DNA of 64,000 nucleotides from Burkholderia territorii (GTDB taxonomy: Bacteria > Pseudomonadota > Gammaproteobacteria > Burkholderiales > Burkholderiaceae): the NCBI RefSeq assembly GCF_902833055.1, contig NZ_CADFEJ010000016.1, positions 62,001 through 126,000 of the forward strand, in the 5' to 3' direction. Below, in pieces: positions 16,617 to 24,642 of this stretch. Below the pieces are notes generated by a model. That model saw nothing but the letters and a program-made list of their open reading frames with translations. It was not told where the DNA came from and made no database searches. The position numbers were made by a program, and so were the translations under genes. Position 1 is the stretch's first letter; each line of letters opens with the position of its first letter.

Positions 16617-17864
16617 TTACTTCACCTTCGCGGCTTTCGCGAGCGCGGCGACCGCGCTCTTCGAATCCTGCTGCGAGTTCATGAACTTCGTCACGACGTC
16701 GGTGATCGCGCCGGCCGTTGCGTCGCCCTGCGCCATCCCGTGCGCGAGCGACGGCACGAAGCCGCCCGACTTGATCGCGGTCTGCTCGTCGGCATACGAC
16801 TTCTTCGCGCAGTCGTCGAACTTGTCCATCTTCACGCCGAGGCGCACCGGCACCGAGCCCTTCAGCAGGCTGAACTGCTCCTGGAAGCCCGGCGTCATGA
16901 TGGTCTTCGCCAGTGCGATCTGGCCGGGCGTCGCATCCTTCTGGCCCTTCTGCTGGAAGAACACGAACGAGTCGACGTTGAACGTGTACGAGTTCGCGGT
17001 GCCCGGCACCGGCGCGCAGATGTAGTCCTTGCCCGCCTTCTTGCCGGCGTTCTCGAACTCGCCCTTCGCCCAGTCGCCCATGAACTGCATGCCGGCCTTG
17101 CCGTTGATGACCATCGCGGTCGCGAGGTTCCAGTCGCGGCCGTTGCGGCCGGTGTCGAAGTAACCCTGGATCTTGCGCACCGTGTCGAACACCGACACCA
17201 TCTGCGGCGACGTGAGCGTCGCCTGGTCGAGATCGACCAGCGCCTTCTTGTAGAACGCCGGGCCCTGCGACAGCACGACGTCTTCCCACAGCGTCAGGTC
17301 CTGCCACGGCTGGCCGCCCATCGCGACCGGCTGGATGCCCGCGGCCTTCAGCTTGTCGGCCACCGCGAAGAATTCGGGCCAGGTGGTCGGCACTTTCGCG
17401 CCGACCTTGTCGAGCGCGGCCTTGTTGATGTAGAGCCAGTTCACGCGGTGCACCGAGAACGGCGCGGCGACGGTGTGGCCCTTGTACTTGATGATCTTGT
17501 CGATTTCCGGCGGCAGGTTCTGCTTCCAGTCGCCGGCGGCGGAATCGATGTTGACGAGCACGCCCTGGTCGGCCCAGTCCTGGATCAGCGGGCCCTTGAT
17601 CTGCGCGGCCGACGGTGAGTCGCCGCTGATCACCTTGGTCTTCAGCGCGGTCATCGCCGCGGCGCCGGCGCCGCCCGCGACCGCGAAGTCCTTCCACACG
17701 TAGCCCTGCTTCTGCATGTCGTCCTTCAGCACGCCGACGGCCTTCGACTCGCCGCCCGAGGTCCACCAGTGCAGCACGGTTACGTTCTCGGCCGCCTGCG
17801 CCGCCACGGCGCCAGCCATCAGACCCGCGGCGCAGAGCGCGCCCATGATCGAGCGAACTTTCAT
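16617..17864 (-). CDS. Sugar ABC transporter substrate-binding protein (glucose type)
   Basis: Periplasmic binding protein of 415 residues. The signal peptide is MKVRSIMGALCAAGLMAGAV followed by AAQAAEN, with cleavage likely after AQA near residue 24. The mature protein opens VTVLHWWTSGGESKAV, the usual start of cluster B sugar-binding proteins, and has a Trp/Gly-rich middle with GDWAKGEFENAGKKAGKDY. This matches the glucose/mannose-binding proteins of Pseudomonas and Burkholderia. It is the first gene of the importer and diverges from zwf across a 430-bp region. A terminator follows the gene. Substrate is inferred from family and context, not from binding-site residues. Confidence 0.9.
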   Translation of the reverse strand: MKVRSIMGALCAAGLMAGAVAAQAAENVTVLHWWTSGGESKAVGVLKDDMQKQGYVWKDFAVAGGAGAAAMTALKTKVISGDSPSAAQIKGPLIQDWADQGVLVNIDSAAGDWKQNLPPEIDKIIKYKGHTVAAPFSVHRVNWLYINKAALDKVGAKVPTTWPEFFAVADKLKAAGIQPVAMGGQPWQDLTLWEDVVLSQGPAFYKKALVDLDQATLTSPQMVSVFDTVRKIQGYFDTGRNGRDWNLATAMVINGKAGMQFMGDWAKGEFENAGKKAGKDYICAPVPGTANSYTFNVDSFVFFQQKGQKDATPGQIALAKTIMTPGFQEQFSLLKGSVPVRLGVKMDKFDDCAKKSYADEQTAIKSGGFVPSLAHGMAQGDATAGAITDVVTKFMNSQQDSKSAVAALAKAAKVK

Positions 17865-17898
17865 TACTTATCTCCTCCAGACTGAATCAACTCGTGAA

Positions 17899-17915
17899 GT
17901 TCCCCGACGGGGAAC
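17899..17915 (-). promoter_or_regulatory. Inverted repeat in the leader of the sugar-binding-protein gene
   Basis: GTTCCCC-GAC-GGGGAAC is a perfect 7+7 inverted repeat 35-51 bases upstream of the binding-protein start, just ahead of its GGAGGAGATAA ribosome site. It could be an operator or a small mRNA hairpin. It is not a HexR-type site. Confidence 0.4.
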
Positions 17916-18201
17916 CGGCTTCTTGATAAACGACGGGGAAATCGAGCCGCGGGACGCATGCAGCGTACGGGGCCGATGACCGGCCGGGCTCTTACAGAAA
18001 GCGTGAATCGAGATTCAACGGCGTGTCTCCTCTTTGTGTTTCTGGCCCGCCGCGATGCCGCGGCGCAAGCCCGGGGGCGACGGCGCGCGGACGATGCGCA
18101 CCGCCAATGTCCGATAACATTCGGCACAAGGCGTTCCCGAAGGCGAAGCTCGCGCAGTTCATCGACCGCACTTCTTTTTTTCTTCACCCAGGTGCTACCC
18201 C

Positions 18202-18229
18202 TTGCGGCGGATTGTAGTTAAACTACAAT
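18202..18229 (+). promoter_or_regulatory. zwf promoter with overlapping HexR operator
   Basis: ATTGTAGTTAAACTACAAT at 18211-18229 is a perfect 19-bp palindrome and contains the published HexR consensus TGTARTWWWAYTACA without mismatch. TTGCGG at 18202-18207 and TACAAT at 18224-18229 are spaced 16 bp, so the operator covers the -10 box, the arrangement expected for repression. Transcription would start near 18236, about 59 bases before zwf. The rest of 17865-18294 holds no gene. Confidence 0.85.
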
Positions 18230-18294
18230 TCAGTGTCAAAAATATTTTTATCGCACTACGGATCGCTTCCCAGCACCCCAACCGGCGGAGACAC

Positions 18295-19764
18295 ATGCAT
18301 ACCGATTCCAGCTTTACCTTCGTACTTTTCGGCGGCACCGGCGACCTGTCGATGCGCAAGATCCTGCCCGCGCTGTTCGAAGCGCACCGCGGCAGCATGC
18401 TCGCGGAAAGCGGCCGGATCGTTGCCGTCGCGCGGCACGAATCGGATCGGGCGGGCTATCTCGAGTGGGTCGACACGCATGTGAAGCCGCACGCGGTGAA
18501 GGCGGCCGGCAAGGCCTTCGACGACGCCGCGTGGCAATCCTTCCTGGAACGCATCGAATACGTGAAGCTCGACCTCGGCCGCGCGGAGGACTACGTCGTG
18601 CTGCGCGACGCGGTCGCGCAGTTGCCCGGCATCCGCGTGTTCTATCTCGCGACGGGGCCGTCGCTGTTCGTGCCGATCTGCAAGGCGCTCGCGTCGGTCG
18701 GGCTGAACGAAGGCGCGCGCATCGTGCTCGAGAAGCCGCTCGGCTACGACCTGCGTTCGTCGAACGCGATCAACGACGCGGTCGGCGAGATCTTCGCGGA
18801 AGACCAGATCTACCGGATCGACCACTACCTCGGGAAAGAACCGGTGCAGAACCTGCTCGCGCTGCGCTTCGGCAATGCGCTGTTCGAGCCGCTGTGGCGC
18901 CGCGAATGGGTCGAGAGCATCCAGATCACGATCGCCGAGGAACTCGGCGTCGAGGCGCGTGGCGATTTCTACGACAATACGGGCGCGCTGCGCGACATGG
19001 TGCAGAACCACCTGCTGCAGCTGCTGTCGATCGTCGCGATGGAGCCGCCGCATTCGATGGACTCCGACTCGGTGCGCGACGAGAAGCTGCGCGTGCTGCG
19101 CGCGCTCAAGCCCGTCGATTCGCGCGACATCGGCAAGGTCGCAGTGCGCGGCCAGTATCATGCGGGCGTGATCAAGGGCGTGCAGGTGCCGGCCTATGCA
19201 ACGGAGCCCGGCGTGAAGCCGGACAGCGCGACCGAAACCTTCGTCGCGCTGAAGGTCGAGATCGAGAACTGGCGCTGGGCCGGCGTGCCGTTCTTCCTGC
19301 GCACCGGCAAGCGTCTTGCCGATCGCGTCGCGGAGATCGTCGTCAACTTCCGGCCGGTGCCGCACTCGGCCCTCGGGCCGACCGCGCTGCGCGCCGGTTC
19401 GAACCGCCTCGTGATCCGGCTGCAGCCGAACGAGACGATTCGCCTGTACTGCCTCGCGAAGCAGCCCGGCGAAGGGATGAACCTCGCGAGCGTACACCTC
19501 GACCTCGCGTTCGACCGGTTCTTCAAGGAAGGGCAAATGGAGGCGTACCAGCGCCTGTTGCTCGACGTGATCAACGGCCGCCTCGCACTGTTCGTGCGTC
19601 GCGACGAGCAGGAAGCCGCGTGGCGCTGGGTCGAGCCGATCCTGAACGAATGGGCCCGCTCGCTGAAGCCGCCGAAGCCGTATGCGGCGGGCACGTGGGG
19701 GCCGGCCGCGGCGAGCGCGATGCTCGCGCAGCACGGCACCTGCTGGCTCGAGGAAGAAAACTGA
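18295..19764 (+). CDS. zwf: Glucose-6-phosphate 1-dehydrogenase
   Basis: Cytosolic enzyme of 489 residues that oxidises glucose-6-phosphate to 6-phosphogluconolactone with NADP+ or NAD+. The nucleotide-binding FVLFGGTGDLSMRK opens the protein (GGTGDLS is the usual GASGDLA/T). The active-site segment RIDHYLGKEPVQN lies at about 175. Length matches the family. The ATG at 18295 is preceded by GGCGGAGA; a longer frame upstream runs through the promoter and was not used. It is the first gene of zwf-pgl-glk/hexR, which sends glucose into the Entner-Doudoroff route, and is likely repressed by the HexR half of the third gene. Confidence 0.96.
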   Translation: MHTDSSFTFVLFGGTGDLSMRKILPALFEAHRGSMLAESGRIVAVARHESDRAGYLEWVDTHVKPHAVKAAGKAFDDAAWQSFLERIEYVKLDLGRAEDYVVLRDAVAQLPGIRVFYLATGPSLFVPICKALASVGLNEGARIVLEKPLGYDLRSSNAINDAVGEIFAEDQIYRIDHYLGKEPVQNLLALRFGNALFEPLWRREWVESIQITIAEELGVEARGDFYDNTGALRDMVQNHLLQLLSIVAMEPPHSMDSDSVRDEKLRVLRALKPVDSRDIGKVAVRGQYHAGVIKGVQVPAYATEPGVKPDSATETFVALKVEIENWRWAGVPFFLRTGKRLADRVAEIVVNFRPVPHSALGPTALRAGSNRLVIRLQPNETIRLYCLAKQPGEGMNLASVHLDLAFDRFFKEGQMEAYQRLLLDVINGRLALFVRRDEQEAAWRWVEPILNEWARSLKPPKPYAAGTWGPAAASAMLAQHGTCWLEEEN

Positions 19765-19850
19765 TGCAAGCCGTTGTCGCGCATGCAAGCGCGCGGCAAC
19801 GTGCCCCATGATTCGCACGAATTGAACAGACAAAGCAGTCCGGAGGAGAT

Positions 19851-20531
19851 GTGATCGAGATCCACGCTTTCGACACCCAGGAAGCGCAAAGTGAAGCGCT
19901 CGCGCGCGCCGTCGGCGACGCGCTGCGTGCCGCGCTCGGCGGCCCCGCGCGCCCGACGCTCGCGGTGTCCGGCGGCACGAGCCCGCGCCCGTTCCTGCAA
20001 ACGCTGTCGCACGCGGCGCTCGACTGGGCGGGCGTCGACGTCACGCTGGTCGACGACCGCTGGGTGCCGGAAGACGATGCGGCCAGCAACGCGCACCTCG
20101 TGCGCGACACGCTGCTGCAGCACGCGGCAGCCCCTGCCCGCTTCCTGCCGCTCGTCGACACGCGCGTGTCGCTCGACGCGCACGTCGCCGCGCTCAACGC
20201 GAACGCCGACTACCGCATACCGAATGTCGCCGTGCTCGGCATGGGCGAGGACGGCCACACCGCGTCGATCTTCGCGGACGCGCCCGAATGGGATCACGCG
20301 ATCGCGACGCCCGAGCGCTTCGTCGCCGTGCATCCGGGCGCCGCGCCGCATGCGCGCGTGAGCTTCTCGCTCGATGCGCTCAAGCGCGTCGACCGGTTGT
20401 TCCTGCTGATCGCGGGCGAACGCAAACGCGCGGTGCTTGACGCGGCAGCCGCATCGCTGCAAAAGAACGCGATTTCCCAACTGGCCAACGACAAGGGGAC
20501 CAAGCTCGATGTCTACTGGTGCGCAAAGTAA
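19851..20531 (+). CDS. pgl: 6-phosphogluconolactonase
   Basis: Cytosolic enzyme of 226 residues that hydrolyses 6-phosphogluconolactone, the product of Zwf. The family marks are LAVSGGTSPRPFL at about 38-50, the VTLVDDRWVPEDDAASN segment and the GMGEDGHTASIF catalytic motif at about 130. The start is a GTG immediately behind CCGGAGGAGAT; the ATG two bases earlier is followed by a stop in its own frame. Its last 23 bases overlap glk/hexR, so the two are probably translationally coupled. Confidence 0.95.
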   Translation: MIEIHAFDTQEAQSEALARAVGDALRAALGGPARPTLAVSGGTSPRPFLQTLSHAALDWAGVDVTLVDDRWVPEDDAASNAHLVRDTLLQHAAAPARFLPLVDTRVSLDAHVAALNANADYRIPNVAVLGMGEDGHTASIFADAPEWDHAIATPERFVAVHPGAAPHARVSFSLDALKRVDRLFLLIAGERKRAVLDAAAASLQKNAISQLANDKGTKLDVYWCAK

Positions 20532-22437
20532 GGCCGTCGTCGCGGGCCAGCATGCCGACGGCCCGCGCCTGCTCGCGGACGTCGGCGGCACCAACGCGCG
20601 TTTCGCGCTGGAAACCGGCCCCGGCGAGATCACGCAGATCCGCGTCTACCCCGGCGCCGACTATCCGACGCTTACCGACGCGATCCGCAAGTATCTGAAG
20701 GACGTCAAGATCAGCCGCGTGAACCACGCGGCGATCGCGATCGCGAACCCGGTCGACGGCGACCAGGTCACGATGACCAATCACGACTGGAGTTTCTCGA
20801 TCGAAGCCACGCGCCGCGCGCTCGGCTTCGACACGCTGCTCGTCGTGAACGACTTCACCGCGCTCGCGATGGCGCTGCCGGGCCTCACCGATGCGCAGCG
20901 CGTGCAGATCGGCGGCGGCGCGCGCCGCCAGAACAGCGTGATCGGGCTGCTCGGGCCCGGCACCGGGCTCGGCGTGTCCGGCCTGATTCCCGCGGACGAC
21001 CGCTGGATCGCGCTCGGCAGCGAAGGCGGTCATGCATCGTTCGCGCCGCAGGACGAGCGCGAGGATCTCGTGCTGCAGTACGCGCGCAAGAAGTTTCCGC
21101 ACGTATCGTTCGAACGCGTGTGCGCGGGCCCCGGCATCGAGGTCATCTATCGCGCGCTCGCCGCGCGCGACAAGAAGCGCGTGGCCGCGACCGTCGACAC
21201 GGCGGAGATTGTCGAGCGCGCGCATGCGGGCGACGATCTCGCGCTCGAGGCGGTCGAATGCTTCTGCGGGATCCTCGGCTCGTTCGCCGGCAGCCTGGCG
21301 CTGACGCTCGGCGCGCTCGGCGGCGTGTACATCGGCGGCGGCGTCGCGCTGAAGCTCGGCGAGCTGTTCACGCGCTCGTCGTTCCGCGCGCGCTTCGAGG
21401 CGAAGGGCCGCTTCGCGCATTATCTGCAGAACATCCCGACCTACCTGATCACCGCCGAATATCCGGCGTTCCTCGGCGTGTCGGCGATCCTCGCGGAACA
21501 GTTGTCGAACCGCTCGGGCGGCGCATCGTCGGCCGTGTTCGAGCGGATCCGCCAGATGCGCGACGCGCTGACGCCGGCCGAGCGCCGCGTCGCCGATCTC
21601 GCGCTGAATCATCCGCGCTCGATCATCAACGACCCGATCGTCGACATCGCACGCAAGGCGGACGTGAGCCAGCCGACGGTGATCCGCTTCTGCCGCTCGC
21701 TCGGCTGCCAGGGGCTGTCGGATTTCAAGCTGAAGCTCGCGACCGGCCTCACCGGCACGATTCCGATGAGCCACAGCCAGGTGCATCTCGGCGACACGGC
21801 CACCGACTTCGGCGCGAAGGTGCTCGACAACACGGTATCCGCGATCCTGCAACTGCGCGAACACCTGAACTTCGAGCACGTCGAGAACGCGATCGAGATC
21901 CTGAACGGCGCGCGTCGCATCGAGTTCTACGGGCTCGGCAACTCGAACATCGTCGCGCAGGACGCGCATTACAAGTTCTTCCGCTTCGGGATCCCGACGA
22001 TCGCGTACGGCGACCTGTACATGCAGGCCGCATCGGCCGCGCTGCTCGGCAAGGGCGACGTGATCGTCGCGGTGTCGAAATCGGGACGCGCGCCGGAATT
22101 GCTGCGCGTGCTCGACGTCGCGATGCAGGCCGGCGCGAAGGTGATCGCGATCACGTCGAGCAATACGCCGCTTGCGAAGCGCGCGACCGTCGCGCTCGAG
22201 ACCGATCACATCGAGATGCGCGAATCGCAGCTGTCGATGATTTCGCGCATCCTGCATCTGCTGATGATCGACATCCTCGCGGTCGGCGTCGCGATCCGTC
22301 GCGCGTCCACCAACGGCGAGCTGCCGGAGGCCGTCGCGCAGGCACGCGCACGCGCGAGCGACGACGAAACGGCCGACGTGCTCGACTGGCTGAGCCACGG
22401 CGCATCGCCGGCGGCGAAGGACGTCGCGCGCGACTGA
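20509..22437 (+). CDS. glk: Bifunctional glucokinase / HexR (RpiR-family) regulator
   Basis: A natural fusion of 642 residues. Residues about 20-335 are a bacterial glucokinase (LLADVGGTNARFALE near the N-terminus, GLLGPGTGLGVSG phosphate loop) that makes glucose-6-phosphate. Residues about 340-415 are an RpiR-type helix-turn-helix with SQPTVIRFCRSLGCQG, and about 450-600 a sugar-phosphate-binding SIS domain with FYGLGNSNIVAQDA and VAVSKSGRAPELL. The C-terminal half is HexR, whose ligand in other bacteria is the Entner-Doudoroff intermediate KDPG. The fusion is known in Burkholderia. Its likely operator is the 19-bp palindrome before zwf, giving an autoregulated operon. The start at 20509 overlaps pgl; no frameshift separates the halves. 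Confidence 0.96.
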   Translation: MSTGAQSKAVVAGQHADGPRLLADVGGTNARFALETGPGEITQIRVYPGADYPTLTDAIRKYLKDVKISRVNHAAIAIANPVDGDQVTMTNHDWSFSIEATRRALGFDTLLVVNDFTALAMALPGLTDAQRVQIGGGARRQNSVIGLLGPGTGLGVSGLIPADDRWIALGSEGGHASFAPQDEREDLVLQYARKKFPHVSFERVCAGPGIEVIYRALAARDKKRVAATVDTAEIVERAHAGDDLALEAVECFCGILGSFAGSLALTLGALGGVYIGGGVALKLGELFTRSSFRARFEAKGRFAHYLQNIPTYLITAEYPAFLGVSAILAEQLSNRSGGASSAVFERIRQMRDALTPAERRVADLALNHPRSIINDPIVDIARKADVSQPTVIRFCRSLGCQGLSDFKLKLATGLTGTIPMSHSQVHLGDTATDFGAKVLDNTVSAILQLREHLNFEHVENAIEILNGARRIEFYGLGNSNIVAQDAHYKFFRFGIPTIAYGDLYMQAASAALLGKGDVIVAVSKSGRAPELLRVLDVAMQAGAKVIAITSSNTPLAKRATVALETDHIEMRESQLSMISRILHLLMIDILAVGVAIRRASTNGELPEAVAQARARASDDETADVLDWLSHGASPAAKDVARD

Positions 22438-22478
22438 CGCCCGACACGGCACGGCAGCGGCCGCTTTTCGGCCGCCCG

Positions 22479-22520
22479 AAAAAAACGCCACCGACGCATA
22501 TCGCGCGGTGGCGTTTTTTT
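22479..22520. terminator. Bidirectional intrinsic terminator
   Basis: Eight-base-pair stem CGCCACCG/CGGTGGCG flanked by seven A on the left and seven T on the right, between convergent glk/hexR and the MFS gene. It is perfectly suited to stop both transcripts. Confidence 0.93.
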
Positions 22521-22549
22521 CATGTCGAGGCGGCGGCCGCCGCGCTGCG

Positions 22550-23767
22550 TCAGGCGCCGGCTTTCACCGGCCGGCCATGCCAGCGCAGCACGAGGCAGCG
22601 GCCGACGAAACACAGCACGCCGGTGACGCCGATCGTCACGCCCATCGCGAACGGCGTGCCGTCCGCGAGTGCGCCGATCGCGACGCTCGCGAGCGCGCCG
22701 AGTGCGAGCTGCATCGCGCCGAACACGGCCGCGGACGCGCCCGCGTTGTGCGGATAGCGATGCATCAGGTCGGTCGTGCAGTTCGCGGAAAGGATGCCGA
22801 CCACGCCGACCACGAAGAACAGGCACACGACGATCGACCACAACCCGCCCCAGCCGGTCAGCGCGACGAGCGCGACCGCAAGCGACGCGATGCAGCTCAC
22901 CAGCGATGCGGCCGCGATGATGCGCAGCGAGCCGATGTGGCCGACGAGCCGCGTGTTCGTGAAGTTGCCGATCATGATGCCGACCACGTTCAGGCCGAAC
23001 AGCAGCCCGTAGTGCTGCGGCGACACGTGGAAGTACTCGATGTACACGAACGGCGTCGCGGTGATGTACGAGAACATCGACGCGAACGCCATCCCGCCGC
23101 ACAGCATGTGCCCCCACGCGACCGGATCCGACAGGATGCGCCCGTACGATGCGAACGACGCCAGCACGGCCGCGCTCTTGCGCCGCTCCTTCGGCCACGT
23201 TTCCGGCACGCGCAGGTACGCGGTCGCCGCGCACACCGCGCCGAACACGGCCAGCACGACGAACACGCCGCGCCAGCCGGAGAAGCGCAGGATCTGCCCG
23301 CCGATCAGCGGCGCGAGCAGCGGCCCGACCGCCGTGACGATCGCCACCATCGACAGCACCTTCGCCGCATCGGTCGGCTCGTGCGCGTCGCGCGCGATTG
23401 CACGCGACAGCACCGACGCCGCGCCGGCGCCGAGTGCCTGCAGGAACCGCACGAGGATCAGCATGTCGATCGAGTTCGAGATGAAACAGCCGACGCTCGC
23501 GAGCGTGAACAGCGCGATGCCGCCGAGCAGCACGGGCCGGCGGCCCCACGTGTCGGACAGCGGGCCGTACAGCAGCATGCCGATCGAGAAGCCGGCCATG
23601 AAGCTCGTCAGCGTGCGCTGCGCGGCGCCCGGGCTCACGGAAAAGCCGGCGGCGATCGACGGCAGGCTCGGAAGGTACATGTCGGTGGCGATCGGCCCGC
23701 AAGCGGCGAGCGCGCCAAGCAACAGGATCAGCCGGGCATCGGGCCGGCGCCGGACGACGTGGGACAT
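22550..23767 (-). CDS. Bcr/CflA-family multidrug exporter (MFS)
   Basis: Inner-membrane proton-driven efflux protein of 405 residues with about 12 helices. The first helix region reads LILLLGALAACGPIATDMYLP, carrying the ATDMYLPSLP motif diagnostic of the Bcr/CflA drug-H+ antiporter group. The loop 2-3 signature GPLSDTWGRRPVLLGG is intact. Members export bicyclomycin, chloramphenicol-type drugs or small metabolites; the substrate here is not predictable. The ATG at 23767 (MSHVVRRRPD) was chosen because the open frame further upstream is Arg/Ser-rich and featureless. Confidence 0.9.
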   Translation of the reverse strand: MSHVVRRRPDARLILLLGALAACGPIATDMYLPSLPSIAAGFSVSPGAAQRTLTSFMAGFSIGMLLYGPLSDTWGRRPVLLGGIALFTLASVGCFISNSIDMLILVRFLQALGAGAASVLSRAIARDAHEPTDAAKVLSMVAIVTAVGPLLAPLIGGQILRFSGWRGVFVVLAVFGAVCAATAYLRVPETWPKERRKSAAVLASFASYGRILSDPVAWGHMLCGGMAFASMFSYITATPFVYIEYFHVSPQHYGLLFGLNVVGIMIGNFTNTRLVGHIGSLRIIAAASLVSCIASLAVALVALTGWGGLWSIVVCLFFVVGVVGILSANCTTDLMHRYPHNAGASAAVFGAMQLALGALASVAIGALADGTPFAMGVTIGVTGVLCFVGRCLVLRWHGRPVKAGA

Positions 23768-24017
23768 GGGTATCCGGAATGGAGCCCGCGCGCATCCGGG
23801 CGCGCGTGGCGGTAAAGACGGGAGGCTGCGCCGCGAACGGCGCTCGGACCCATGATTGTACGCGCAACTTTTTCGCGTGCCGTCGGCCGGGCGCCGCGCG
23901 GGCGATCGCCGCCATCGCATGAGACCGCACGAGACTGCACGTGGCCGCGCGCGGATTCGATTAAGCTTGCGGCTTCCCGCTTCCATTGTCCGCCCCGATC
24001 GACGCACGTCCCGACCG

Positions 24018-24470
24018 ATGACCGCCTTCCTGCTGATCTGGAGCCCCAAGAAATGGCCGTGGCCCGAGCTGCCCGACGTCGCCGCGCGCGTGAAGGCCGG
24101 CGAGGCCGTGCACGACGTGTGGGGCTGCGGCTTCGCGCGCGGCATCCTGCCTGGCGATCGTGTGTTCCTGCACCGCGTCGCGAAGGAGCCGAAGGGCGTG
24201 TTCGGCTCGGGCTACGTGACCCGGGCACCGTACGAGGTGCCCGATCCGGCGACGAAGCGCGGCTACCGGCTGTGCATCGATTTCGTCTACGACTGGCTGG
24301 TCGACGCCCATCAGGACGTCGTGATCCCGCGCGACGCGCTGCGCGTGCATCCGTACTCGGTGCAGACCTGGGACGCGCAGTCCTCCGGCACGTCGATCAA
24401 GCCGATGGTCGAAGGCCCGCTCGAGAAACGCTGGGCGGAACTGACCGGCAAGCGCAAGCCGCCGCGATAA
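24018..24470 (+). CDS. Small EVE-like (PUA-superfamily) protein
   Basis: Protein of 150 residues, Trp-rich near its start (FLLIWSPKKWPWPE), followed by a compact beta-rich region (GILPGDRVFLHRVAKEP, then VFGSGYVTRAP). This resembles stand-alone EVE/ASCH-type domains of the PUA superfamily, which bind modified nucleic-acid bases. No nuclease or kinase partner domain is fused to it. The ATG at 24018 is the natural start. It stands alone, divergent from the MFS gene and 172 bp ahead of hemL. The family assignment is by motif memory and is moderately secure; the role is unknown. Confidence 0.6.
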   Translation: MTAFLLIWSPKKWPWPELPDVAARVKAGEAVHDVWGCGFARGILPGDRVFLHRVAKEPKGVFGSGYVTRAPYEVPDPATKRGYRLCIDFVYDWLVDAHQDVVIPRDALRVHPYSVQTWDAQSSGTSIKPMVEGPLEKRWAELTGKRKPPR

Positions 24471-24642
24471 ACGGGCCGGATCTCGCGCAGCCGGGCGCCG
24501 GCCGCTCCCGCGCGCGCCGAAACGCCGCAGATCGGCCCGGCGGCCTGTCATGCGCGTCTCCGGTACAATCGGACGATCGTTCCGCCCAGGCGCCGCGGCC
24601 CGTGCACGAGGCCCCCGCGCCCTTCTCTCGCAGGTTTCGCAC

